Source: a virus. Taken from it: DNA of 64,000 bases. The stretch is taken from IMG/VR virus record IMGVR_UViG_3300035162_004467, positions 21,311 through 85,310 of that record. The stretch is one strand, 5' to 3'. A program made the translations under genes and the position numbers. Positions 1 through 8,515 of the stretch are shown in pieces. Positions within the stretch are counted from its first letter, which is position 1; every line of letters begins with the position of its first letter. The notes beneath the pieces were generated by a model. The model did not search any database. It was not told where the DNA came from and saw nothing but the letters and a program-made list of their open reading frames with translations.

Positions 1-1
1 C

Positions 2-379
2 GCTAAACTCCTTGAATTCCCAATTGACGTAACCATGAGCATTAGTTCACTTACTAGGGACTTTGCTTCAGGCGCACTTGAGTATGCTTTGACTGGAACT
101 GCTGAGAATAATAAGACTGACATCACGTTGGATGTTAAAGAAGAGGGAGCTGATAAGCTAAAATACGTTCTCAAAGGAGCTGTTCTTGATAATCAGTCAT
201 TCTCGCAAGGGCTTGATGACAACGAGACTGTTGATCTTACCTTCTCTGCTCAGATTGGTGGTGCTGCTACCACTGACCAAGGTTTGTTCTTCTTCCCACA
301 AGCTACTGTCCCTCCATTTGCAGTTGTAAGTGGAGCTGCACACAAAGAGACGGCCCAGCCGATCTCTTTCATTTCGTAG
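2..379 (+). CDS. Major tail tube protein, C-terminal part (5' end outside window)
   Basis: The frame is open from base 2 through the first internal ATG at 35, so this is the tail end of a longer gene cut by the window edge. The visible 125 residues are a soluble, beta-rich sequence with no hydrophobic segment, ending with a stop at 377-379. It sits directly upstream of the chaperone pair and the tape measure gene, which is where a long-tailed phage keeps its tail tube gene. The sequence style (alternating beta strands, acidic turns, a glycine/alanine-rich C-terminus) fits a tube subunit. A perfect hairpin terminator follows 32 bases later, as expected for a highly expressed structural gene. 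The assignment rests mostly on position; another small tail protein is possible. Confidence 0.6.
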   Translation, partial: AKLLEFPIDVTMSISSLTRDFASGALEYALTGTAENNKTDITLDVKEEGADKLKYVLKGAVLDNQSFSQGLDDNETVDLTFSAQIGGAATTDQGLFFFPQATVPPFAVVSGAAHKETAQPISFIS

Positions 380-411
380 AGGAGCAATAAAAAACTATAA
401 AACTCACAAAG

Positions 412-442
412 CAGCCTCACCGAAAGGTGGGGCTGTTTTTTT
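412..442 (+). terminator. Strong rho-independent terminator after the tail tube gene
   Basis: A 10-bp stem (412-421 with 426-435, one G-T wobble) closes on a GAAA tetraloop and is followed by seven T residues. It lies between the tail tube stop (379) and the next gene (459), so it would end the transcript of the abundant tube protein. A GTGTAATA element follows immediately at 443-450 and may restart transcription. Confidence 0.93.
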
Positions 443-450
443 GTGTAATA
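443..450 (+). promoter_or_regulatory. GTGTAATA element, candidate phage late promoter -10
   Basis: GTGTAATA ends 8 nt before the ATG at 459 and directly follows a terminator. The same GTGTAAY core precedes several other + strand genes (22339, 43963, 46213, 46551, 48694, 50713). No convincing -35 hexamer is visible upstream. Confidence 0.4.
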
Positions 451-458
451 TATAGAGA

Positions 459-845
459 ATGAAGGTTTATCAGCAAGTAACAGGTAAAGAAGAGTCAATT
501 GTTAATTTAGATATATTAGTCGAGAATACTTACTCTGGATTCTATGTAGCTGCTGGCACTGGAGATGTTGTTACTGGAGAAGGAGGTAGCACAGGATTAC
601 TTAACAGTGGCTTTGTGTTTTCTGGATATGAGGGGTATGTGTTTGATCAGTCTGGCAGGTTTGTTGGAGGATATGCACCAAATGTCCCAGTCAATATTTC
701 CGTTCATATGAAAAGCGACGACACTTACTCTTATTTTATCGATGATGTGTTGATCGCCAATAATGTTTCGGGTTCGACTGGATTTGATTATATTGAGTTT
801 GAAAAACATGGGGATGCTTCTCTTAATATTGAGTATATTTTTTAG
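459..845 (+). CDS. Hypothetical protein in the tail region
   Basis: A 128-residue protein I do not recognise. It is beta-rich, with many Gly, Ser, Tyr and Phe residues and no cysteine, signal peptide or membrane segment. Such composition is common in small virion beta-sandwich domains such as tail decorations. It sits between the tail tube and the chaperone genes, downstream of a strong terminator and its own candidate promoter, which suggests separate expression. The coding status is well supported by position, compactness and the AUG placed just after the GTGTAATA element. The function is unknown; a tail-tube decoration or tail completion protein is the most natural guess from context. Confidence 0.6.
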   Translation: MKVYQQVTGKEESIVNLDILVENTYSGFYVAAGTGDVVTGEGGSTGLLNSGFVFSGYEGYVFDQSGRFVGGYAPNVPVNISVHMKSDDTYSYFIDDVLIANNVSGSTGFDYIEFEKHGDASLNIEYIF

Positions 846-851
846 TATTTG

Positions 852-881
852 TTGATATATTCTTTTTTTTTACGATAATAT
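852..881 (+). promoter_or_regulatory. Sigma-70-like promoter before the chaperone genes
   Basis: TTGATA (852-857) is followed after 16-18 nt by GATAAT/TAATAT (874-881), upstream of the ATG at 897. The spacer holds a run of T. The match to a sigma-70 promoter is fair, and unlike many neighbouring starts there is no GTGTAAY element here. Confidence 0.4.
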
Positions 882-896
882 GTCGTTGAAAAGCAT

Positions 897-1679
897 ATGA
901 AAGAGCTGTATTCATTCCAAATTAAAAGAAAAGCAAAGCTTAAAACCATTGTCCAGAAAGAGAATGCGAAAGGGAAGATTGTAGAGTCTACAAAGACTAC
1001 AACTAAAACCATTTCTCACAAAGTTATTTTTGCTAAGCCCTCTTACGCAGAAATTGAAAATGCAGAATTCTTTTATGGGCAGCAATATAATGATTACATT
1101 AATGCTGGGTATCTTACTAGATACTTATTAAATAAGAAAATTGAGGATGCTGGAGGAGGTTCTTCTAAGTCAAGTAATGATTTCATTAATAAAGCTTTTG
1201 TTGACAATATGGAGGCAGCTAAAGTTATTGAGTTCTACGAAGGTCAAAAAGATTTAGATGAGGAACAAAAGAAAAAATTAGAGGGAGCTAAAGAGGTATT
1301 TGTTGAAACACAAAAAAATGTATCGGATTTCGAAGAGTTCCATAGAATCCAATATAATCAGACAGCAGAAGCAAAATCTGAACAAAAGCTTATTGAGTGG
1401 TTTATTTTTAATTTTTCTTACTATGAAGATAAAATACAAGACTCTACTGAGACTTTCCCGCTTTTTGTAGGGGATGATTTCACAGAAAAAAGAGAGCATT
1501 ACTTGCAACTTTGTGAAGATGAGGAGGATCTAGAAGACCCAACTATCTTGAAGAACAAAGGTATTTTTGACCTTTCTTTCGAGACCTTGGCTAAAGTGGC
1601 GAACTTGTGGTATAACAAGATGGGTTCAGGCCAAAAAGAAATTGAAGAGAGTATTAAGGAAGTATTTGGTGATGGATGA
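897..1679 (+). CDS. Probable tail assembly chaperone (first of two)
   Basis: A 260-residue, highly charged, largely helical protein (many Lys and Glu) without membrane segments. In long-tailed phages, two adjacent genes just upstream of the tape measure gene encode chaperones that coat the tape measure protein during tail assembly (the lambda G/GT arrangement). Gene order, acidic/basic helical composition and the tight junction with the next gene fit this role. The stop overlaps the next start as ATGA (1676-1679), so the second gene is probably translated by coupling. I found no classic X-XXY-YYZ slippery heptamer near the 3' end. Sequence homology was not recognised, so the call is positional. 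Confidence 0.5.
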   Translation: MKELYSFQIKRKAKLKTIVQKENAKGKIVESTKTTTKTISHKVIFAKPSYAEIENAEFFYGQQYNDYINAGYLTRYLLNKKIEDAGGGSSKSSNDFINKAFVDNMEAAKVIEFYEGQKDLDEEQKKKLEGAKEVFVETQKNVSDFEEFHRIQYNQTAEAKSEQKLIEWFIFNFSYYEDKIQDSTETFPLFVGDDFTEKREHYLQLCEDEEDLEDPTILKNKGIFDLSFETLAKVANLWYNKMGSGQKEIEESIKEVFGDG

Positions 1680-2536
1680 GCGAACGAACTTCATTGCTAC
1701 TCTTAGATATATTAAGGGGTTATAGTAAAATAACCTATAAATATAAAAAATACTATTTTAAACACTTCAAGATATACGATAGTCTAAAACTTGAAGAGTT
1801 TGAGTCAGATTGTATACATCAAGCTAAGAAACAGGGCATTAAGGGTGAAAAGCAACTCTTAGAACAAGCTATTAAAAGAGGCAATTGGTCGAAGGAGGAG
1901 GAAGCTTCACAGAAAGATTTGAAGTGGATGATTGATAAATCAAGAAAAGCCTCTTTAAAGATAGCAGATAATAATACGAAAAAAAGTTTTGAGGATTCTA
2001 TTCGGAAACAAGTTGATGAACTTGCCGAACTAGAAATTAAAAAAAATCAATTCATCATTCATAGTGCTGAAAATTTAGCCAGAAGGAAAAGGGTAAATGA
2101 AGAAATTAGTCTGAGTCTTTTTTACAATGAAGAGATGACAGAAATTATTAGTGAAGACGACCTAATTTTATTACTTCCCGAAGTTAACTTATTAATAAAT
2201 GACCTAAGTAATTCTGAAAAGATACTTAAGGTTTCTTACGATCCTTCTTTTTTTGATATCTATTGTTTAAATTATAGACAGCCGAACAAGATAATAGACA
2301 AAACCATTTATGACATAACTATATGGCAAAAAAATCTGTTGTCTTACGCTTCTGTTCTTTTAAATAAGCTGCAAAACTATGATATTCCTGACGATGTTAA
2401 AGAGGATGCATTGAAATTATATAATTTCCAGCAAAAAGAGGACTCCTCGAAAGAAGATAAAGTCACAGAAGGGGTATCTGATCTGAGGGCTAAAATGGCG
2501 CAAAATGGAGGAAAGCTGACAGCAGAAGACTTTTAG
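1676..2536 (+). CDS. Probable second tail assembly chaperone
   Basis: A 286-residue, charged, helical protein beginning within the stop codon of the previous gene (ATGA) and ending 14 nt before the tape measure start. Residues 90-150 are rich in Lys, Glu and Asn and look like long helices. The C-terminus ends in a flexible Glu/Asp/Lys-rich tail. In lambda-like phages the second chaperone is made by frameshift as an extension of the first; here it is a separate, coupled gene. Together with 897-1679 it would keep the 1465-residue tape measure soluble and help to recruit tube subunits. No recognisable catalytic motif is present. Confidence 0.45.
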   Translation: MSERTSLLLLDILRGYSKITYKYKKYYFKHFKIYDSLKLEEFESDCIHQAKKQGIKGEKQLLEQAIKRGNWSKEEEASQKDLKWMIDKSRKASLKIADNNTKKSFEDSIRKQVDELAELEIKKNQFIIHSAENLARRKRVNEEISLSLFYNEEMTEIISEDDLILLLPEVNLLINDLSNSEKILKVSYDPSFFDIYCLNYRQPNKIIDKTIYDITIWQKNLLSYASVLLNKLQNYDIPDDVKEDALKLYNFQQKEDSSKEDKVTEGVSDLRAKMAQNGGKLTAEDF

Positions 2537-2550
2537 TGTATTAAATTGCG

Positions 2551-5500
2551 ATGCCTGCTCCAATTAATATTAATGCTAATTTAAACTTAAATCCAGCTAG
2601 TATCAATGCCTCTGCCAAGCAGGTGCAACAAGCTTTAGGTAGAATTACAGGCCAAGCTTCTGAGTTTCAAAAATCTCTAGATGCGTCTACCGCTCGTGTC
2701 TTTGCTTTTGGAGCTACTACTACTGTGATTAACGGGATTACCCAATCTTTTAGGGCATTAGTGTCAACCACTATTAATGTAGAAGCGAAGTTAAAAGAGA
2801 TTAATTCTATCTTAGGTGCAGGAGCTTCAGAGTTCAACAAATATAGAAATTCAATTTTTCAGGTAGCTAAAAGCACAGGGCAATCGTTTAACACTGTAGC
2901 AGAAGGTGCTGCTGAACTTGCTAGGCAAGGTCTTGGTGCAGCAGAGAGTGCTAAAAGATTAGAAGCCGCTCTTGTTCTTACTAGGATTTCTGGACTTGGA
3001 GCGGAGCAATCAGTGAAGGCTCTAACAGCAGCAATGAATGGTTTCACTTCTGCTGGGTTAACTGCGGAGCAAGTGGTTAACAAAATTGTTGCTGTTGATA
3101 CTGCATTTGCTGTTTCTGCTCAAGACCTTGCCGATGGTTTTAGTCGAGCTGGATCTACGGCAGAAGATGCGGGAGTTTCTTTCGATGAACTGCTTGGTTT
3201 AATTACCGCTGTTGAGCAGAGGACTGCGCGAGGTGGAGCTGTTATTGGTAACGCATTTAAATCAATTTTTACTCGCTTGAGCAGGGGTTCTACAATCGAA
3301 GATCTACAATCATTGGGCGTTGCGATAGATGCAAACCAGTCTGGTGTACAAAAATTAAAATCTTTATCTGACGCATTGGAAAAGATATCTGATCCAACTA
3401 TAGCAAGTCAAATCAAAGAACTCGCTGGTGGTGTGTTCCAAATTAACGTTGTTAGTGCCGCATTAAAAGATATTGGCAACGATGCTTCTATTTTTGGGGA
3501 GGCCACCACGACTTCTTTTAAGGCTATAAACGAAGCTACGGAAAAAAATAATGCTCTTAATGATACACTGAAAGCCAACTTAAATTCTCTTGTTGTTAGC
3601 GCGACAAGCCTTGGAGAGAAGATAGGCCAGCTTACTTTCGCTCCTTTGTTGGGGAGCCTAGTTGGGATTGGGACAACCTTAGCAGAAGGGCTAGATAAAG
3701 CTCTTGATCCAGAAAAAGGCAATAAATTTGTTCAAGGATTATTCAAGATTATTGGAGGATTTATCTCTGGTCCGGGGTTAGCATTATTTACATTAGCTTT
3801 TGTTAAGATCTTTAAGACCGTCCTCAGATTCGCTAGAGAAGGATTTAAGACGGTAATGGAAATGGGTTCTGCTGCCGAAAGAGTCAAGAATATTGAAGGT
3901 GGTATTGTTGGCTTATTACAGAAAGATGCTGGCTTAAGGAAGAAACTTGTAAGCACTACTGCGACACAAGCTCAAAAAGAACAAGCTGTAATCGCGGCCA
4001 TTAAAAAAGAGAACAGCTTATTAACTCAACAAGAACAGCTAGTAAGAAGGATTGCGAAGGCAACAGCTGCAAGAGGAGTTAGAGGGTATGGTGGATCAAC
4101 TGGTTTCACTGGCAAGCGAGGGAAGCGTTTCGCTGCTGGAGGGGAGGGACAAATGGAGCCGAACTTGATGACCGCTATGGCGAAGGAGGCTAGAGATGCT
4201 CCTAGTGGAGCGTCTCCTTTTGTAACTAATTTTAGAGGCAACCCTGCTGTTATGAACACTTCCGAAATGCAAGTTCGCATTAATGGAAGAGAACAAATCT
4301 TGCGCGAAGATCAAATCCCTAGATTTAACAAAGGTAGCGGGAAGAAGAACAAATTCAAAGGTCCAAAAGCGGGAGCCACAGGGACTAAGGTTGCGAATGA
4401 TAAAGAATTTGGAGATCGTTTCGTGATGTTGACTCCGAAAATAGACGAAAGAAGTCATTTCGGTCCAATGACGGTGGATGATAAGAAGCACAAGGCGACG
4501 CATCAAGTTCATGGAATAAAGTCATCTCAAATTAAAAAAGCGTCTGACAAGGAAGAAAATTCTCTAGAGAAAAGAGTTAAAGACAATTTATTTAAAGAGG
4601 CTGCTGATTGGACTTCAAGAATAAAGCCATTAGATAAATCTGCACCAGTATCTGAAATAGCAAAAGGATTTGATAGTACTCGTGGGGCCAAAGGAGCTTT
4701 ACAAGCTGCTATTGGGTCTGCATTTGAAGTGGGCATAAGCAAATCTTTAAAGTATGAGGCTAGAGAGAGAGATCAGGGTGGTGATTTCGATGTTAGAGGA
4801 GGGCCAAATATCAGCCAAATTCAAAAGCTTTTTGGGATACGTCAGACTATTGGTGATTTTAAAAATGCTAGCTCTGATGGAAACAAGAGATCATTCGTAA
4901 GAAAAGTAAGAAGAGAGAAACTGGCTGGAGCATTTACTAAAGAAGAGGCCGATCAACAAGCTGCAAAAGCAGCCGACAAAAAAGGAACGAACCTTAGATC
5001 CGAAAAGAGGAAAGCATATAGCGCACAAAGAGCGAGTAGAATGCCAAACTTACGTCGTAGAGTCCCAACTAATGCGAAAGGTTCATTGCCAAATTTAAAG
5101 TTAAACAAACATGTCCCTAATTACGCAGCTGGTAGTCTAATAAGACCTTTGCTAGGTCTTCTCAAAGGAGGGGGGAGAAGTAGTAAACTTCTTGGAGGAG
5201 GGGCGAGGAAAGCTTCTTTTGGGAAGAGAGCGAAACACCTTGTAGGCAGAGGGGTTGAGGGCGCAAAGCAGAGAGTCAAGGGTAGCGGAAGTTTAGGCGC
5301 GAGTATCGGCTTGAGCATGTTGTCAACCCAACTGCAAGAGGCGAACAAAGCAATAGAAGGTGAAGCGATAACTACCAAGCAAGCTCTTACGACTGTCGGG
5401 ACTGAGATGGCTAGTTTCGCTGCGACCGGAGCAGCGATAGGGGGTCCGATTGGTGCAGCTGCTGGAGCTTTAGTTGGTTTAGGAATAGGCTTATTTAAAA

Positions 5501-6948
5501 ATAAATCAGCTTTGGAAGAATACGGGGCAGCGTTGAAAGCTAATGAAGAGAAACAAAAGAAGCTTCAAAAAATAACGATAGCTCAAAGCGAAGGCTTTCA
5601 AGGGCGGAGTAAAGATACTGTCATGAGCCAATTAAGCAAGGTTGGTGGGGCAGGTTTCGAGAATCTTGATCTTAGAGCACCACTCCAAAATTTAGAGAAC
5701 CAACTAAAAGCATTAACAATGGAAGCTCCTACAGAAGAAAGGGGGCAGGATCAGATTGATAAGGAGCATGCAGCCACTTTAGTACAATATACAAAAAAAA
5801 CAAAAGAAGCAGGGGCAATAGCAGCAAAAACTGGGGAAATAATAAGAAAAGTAAATAAAGTAAGAGAACTTGAAGCAAAAATATTAAAATTTAAAAGCCA
5901 AAACGAAGGAAAAGCATTAAAATCAGCAGTAGCAAAACAGAGATCGAAACTTGATGATGCGTCAGACTTAATGAAAGGAGTCCAAGGGCCATTTGCAGGG
6001 ATTATAAACAGAGACCTTGATGTTGGAAAAAAACAAACAGATGCGGCTGATGCGAGGGGTGATCTTGAAGATTTAAAAACTCAGTTAAGAGTAACGCAAA
6101 ATCCAACCGAAAGGCTCGCGCTTAATGCAGAAATAAATAAGGCATCAGAAAACTTTAGCAAAAAAGTAAAAGATGCCGCTATTTTCATGGTGCAGAAGCA
6201 AACAGAAATAGCGAATAGACAAGCAGAAGTTGCTAAAGAGTCTGCTAAATTACAAACTGAAGCTATTCAGACTGCTATATCAGGCATCTCCAAAGGAGTC
6301 CGAGGCGAAAAGATTAATCTCAACAATATATCAGATTTCAGGAAAGATTTCAAGGGCGCAAAGACAGACGAAGACAAGGCCAAGCTTATTGCTGAATTTG
6401 AAGGAACGACACTTTCTGGTTTGTCTGAAGCAATGAAAGAGGCTTTAAGGAAAGCGGCTGGATTAGCGTCTGGAGACAGTAGAGAGCTAATAGGCGAAAG
6501 TGGTCTAACGAGCCTTAATGAAAGTGCTCGTATCGAAGGAGGGGACAAGCTAGATAAAAAATCAAGAGATGATATCTATAATTCGATGCCATCAAAAGCT
6601 AATGACAAAAGAAGGAACGATTTGGACCAAATTGCAGCAGCATTAAAAACACAAGCTGATGGATTAGCGACAAAAATGAAGGACTTCGGGAAAGCATTTC
6701 AGGCTGAAGCCGTAACAGCTGAGATGGCGAAAGTGGGAGCGGCATTGAACAAAGCAGCTGAAAATGCAGAAGCATTAGCTGGGGCGACAGGTGTAGTTAC
6801 CAGCATAGCAACAAAGGTCAATGGACTAATAACTAGGGTCGATGTAAACCTTGATGTCCAAGCGAAAAGACTGGATGTACTTGAAGGACAAAGAGATACA
6901 ACGAACGCACAAGTGAACGACATGGCTGAAGCTCTAGCACCCAAATGA
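2551..6948 (+). CDS. Tail tape measure protein with an embedded nuclease-like motif set
   Basis: A 1465-residue protein, the longest gene in the tail module, which sets tail length and is carried in the tube. Residues ~50-300 match the phage tail tape measure core (PhageMin_Tail type), with a long alanine-rich helical region where activation of ring-like repeats is expected. Hydrophobic segments occur near residues 400-425 and 950-985. Basic, disordered regions lie around 520-640 and 790-880, with a VPNYAAGS motif common in marine phage tape measures. The last 400 residues are coiled-coil and Lys/Glu/Ala-rich. Between ~721 and 790 there is a pattern resembling a PD-(D/E)XK nuclease: GSAFE (E726), GGDFD (D745, D747), GDFK (D769, K771). 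Start ATG 2551 is preceded by a GTGTATTA sequence at 2536. Confidence 0.9.
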   Translation: MPAPININANLNLNPASINASAKQVQQALGRITGQASEFQKSLDASTARVFAFGATTTVINGITQSFRALVSTTINVEAKLKEINSILGAGASEFNKYRNSIFQVAKSTGQSFNTVAEGAAELARQGLGAAESAKRLEAALVLTRISGLGAEQSVKALTAAMNGFTSAGLTAEQVVNKIVAVDTAFAVSAQDLADGFSRAGSTAEDAGVSFDELLGLITAVEQRTARGGAVIGNAFKSIFTRLSRGSTIEDLQSLGVAIDANQSGVQKLKSLSDALEKISDPTIASQIKELAGGVFQINVVSAALKDIGNDASIFGEATTTSFKAINEATEKNNALNDTLKANLNSLVVSATSLGEKIGQLTFAPLLGSLVGIGTTLAEGLDKALDPEKGNKFVQGLFKIIGGFISGPGLALFTLAFVKIFKTVLRFAREGFKTVMEMGSAAERVKNIEGGIVGLLQKDAGLRKKLVSTTATQAQKEQAVIAAIKKENSLLTQQEQLVRRIAKATAARGVRGYGGSTGFTGKRGKRFAAGGEGQMEPNLMTAMAKEARDAPSGASPFVTNFRGNPAVMNTSEMQVRINGREQILREDQIPRFNKGSGKKNKFKGPKAGATGTKVANDKEFGDRFVMLTPKIDERSHFGPMTVDDKKHKATHQVHGIKSSQIKKASDKEENSLEKRVKDNLFKEAADWTSRIKPLDKSAPVSEIAKGFDSTRGAKGALQAAIGSAFEVGISKSLKYEARERDQGGDFDVRGGPNISQIQKLFGIRQTIGDFKNASSDGNKRSFVRKVRREKLAGAFTKEEADQQAAKAADKKGTNLRSEKRKAYSAQRASRMPNLRRRVPTNAKGSLPNLKLNKHVPNYAAGSLIRPLLGLLKGGGRSSKLLGGGARKASFGKRAKHLVGRGVEGAKQRVKGSGSLGASIGLSMLSTQLQEANKAIEGEAITTKQALTTVGTEMASFAATGAAIGGPIGAAAGALVGLGIGLFKNKSALEEYGAALKANEEKQKKLQKITIAQSEGFQGRSKDTVMSQLSKVGGAGFENLDLRAPLQNLENQLKALTMEAPTEERGQDQIDKEHAATLVQYTKKTKEAGAIAAKTGEIIRKVNKVRELEAKILKFKSQNEGKALKSAVAKQRSKLDDASDLMKGVQGPFAGIINRDLDVGKKQTDAADARGDLEDLKTQLRVTQNPTERLALNAEINKASENFSKKVKDAAIFMVQKQTEIANRQAEVAKESAKLQTEAIQTAISGISKGVRGEKINLNNISDFRKDFKGAKTDEDKAKLIAEFEGTTLSGLSEAMKEALRKAAGLASGDSRELIGESGLTSLNESARIEGGDKLDKKSRDDIYNSMPSKANDKRRNDLDQIAAALKTQADGLATKMKDFGKAFQAEAVTAEMAKVGAALNKAAENAEALAGATGVVTSIATKVNGLITRVDVNLDVQAKRLDVLEGQRDTTNAQVNDMAEALAPK

Positions 6949-6969
6949 TTAGCTGATAATTTTTTTTAA

Positions 6970-8514
6970 ATGAGCCTTTTAGTAAATAATGTAGTCGATT
7001 CTAACTCGCAAATCTCGTACTCTTATTTAGAGAGTGAAGATGTCTTTGGGTATTTAGTTACTTTAAACTATACTTTAAAAATAGAAGATGTGCTTTTCGA
7101 TAATAACGATGGAGTTCTTCTTTCTGGTAGAGCAGCAATTAGGGCAGCTTACAAAAGACAAAATATAACAGCAAGGATCGCTGGTGACGAAATCCTTAAT
7201 GGATTAATTACTAACGTTTCCTTTGGAGAAGGATCTCTCAATGGTGAAGATACAGTTAGTATTGGGATTCAAGAAAGGAGGAGATTAGATGATTACAGTT
7301 CAAAGACTTTTGCGAAATACATCCCTAACCCTCATTTATTAGAAAGCTTCGCAGAAAGCTATACATTCAGTAGGTCTGGTTCAGATTACTCATATTCAAG
7401 GAATATATCTATTAAGTATTCTCAAGATGCAGGAAATCAATTTTTGACAAACGCCAAGATATTTCTCACTAACTATTACTACTCTAATAGGCCCAACTTA
7501 GGATACTATGAAGATGGTATATCTGAAAACGCTAGGTTTAATGATAATTATAATGGAACTCTCAATCAGGCAATAGATTTAGTAAACTTATCTGTTAATC
7601 TTCAAGAAAATTTTGACTCTTCTTTTATTGTTGATTCTGAAAATGTATCTAAGAAAATTACTAATTCAATCTCTATTGATCAAAGAGGTTATTTGGAGAA
7701 AGTAATTAATGTTGAATTTACTTCTATAAAGTATGATTCATCTAATGTTTTAGGTTCTGCTATCGCGTCAACAATAGATAGCATAATTTCTGACGAACAG
7801 ACTAAATTTGGGAAGCCATTTTCAATAGAAAAAGGGATAGCCAAAGATTCAAGAAGGGCTAATCTATCTATTAGCTTCTCTACTAACCCAGCGCTATCAC
7901 AAGATAATAGCGTTATTTATAACTGCGCCAAAAATAAAGCTGGAGCATTTTTTGAATACGATTTGAGTGTTACATACAAAGCTAAAGATAAGAACTCTCA
8001 AACAAGATATGACAGCGTTTTAGCTTTATGGACCTCCAACAAAGATAAAAATGAAAGCAAGGTTGTAGGTTTGTTTTCAGAAGCCACAGACATATACGAG
8101 AAATCAAGATCGTCTACAATTGATAAACCCAAAGGGTTAGTGACAGAAAATATAAAATATACTACTGATGACTCGTATGACTCTGGTCCTTTACCAAAAG
8201 GCATATTAAAATTCAATATTTCGGTTCAGAAGCAAGATAAGGTTAAAAGAAGTTCTGTTGTTCTTGATTTAACAAATCTAAAGCAAAAGCTCGTGACTTC
8301 CGATTTAAATAAGCTGGGTTCAGCTACTGTCACAGCTACCGTTACTTCAGACCCAGCATACGGGAACTTTCATGGGAAGGACTTCTTAAATGGGAAAACC
8401 TCAGAAATGAATGCATTTTTAGAAGAGACAACCTTTTATGCTGCGAGTGATATTGTATCATCTAATTTGTCAGATGGGACTACAACTCGTGTAATACAAT
8501 ATATAATCGCTTAA
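6970..8514 (+). CDS. Tail-tip/baseplate protein
   Basis: A 514-residue beta-rich protein following the tape measure gene by 21 nt, in the position usually held by the distal tail protein and its partners. It has abundant Ser, Asn, Asp and Tyr, almost no cysteine and no membrane segment, as in structural beta-sandwich proteins. Its layout resembles the next gene (8516-10129), which has a similar length and similar strand-rich central and C-terminal parts, so the two may be distant paralogues. The C-terminus ends in a hydrophobic strand. A specific function cannot be read from motifs; a ring-forming tail-tip subunit is the likely role. Confidence 0.6.
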   Translation: MSLLVNNVVDSNSQISYSYLESEDVFGYLVTLNYTLKIEDVLFDNNDGVLLSGRAAIRAAYKRQNITARIAGDEILNGLITNVSFGEGSLNGEDTVSIGIQERRRLDDYSSKTFAKYIPNPHLLESFAESYTFSRSGSDYSYSRNISIKYSQDAGNQFLTNAKIFLTNYYYSNRPNLGYYEDGISENARFNDNYNGTLNQAIDLVNLSVNLQENFDSSFIVDSENVSKKITNSISIDQRGYLEKVINVEFTSIKYDSSNVLGSAIASTIDSIISDEQTKFGKPFSIEKGIAKDSRRANLSISFSTNPALSQDNSVIYNCAKNKAGAFFEYDLSVTYKAKDKNSQTRYDSVLALWTSNKDKNESKVVGLFSEATDIYEKSRSSTIDKPKGLVTENIKYTTDDSYDSGPLPKGILKFNISVQKQDKVKRSSVVLDLTNLKQKLVTSDLNKLGSATVTATVTSDPAYGNFHGKDFLNGKTSEMNAFLEETTFYAASDIVSSNLSDGTTTRVIQYIIA

Positions 8515-8515
8515 A

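Noticed and set aside
897-2536. A programmed frameshift joining the two chaperone genes.
   Set aside because: The junction is ATGA with a good overlap and no slippery heptamer near the stop, so translational coupling explains it.
3408-4512. Several 70-140-aa - strand frames within the tape measure gene.
   Set aside because: They are antisense shadows with no start signals, and the tape measure frame is intact.
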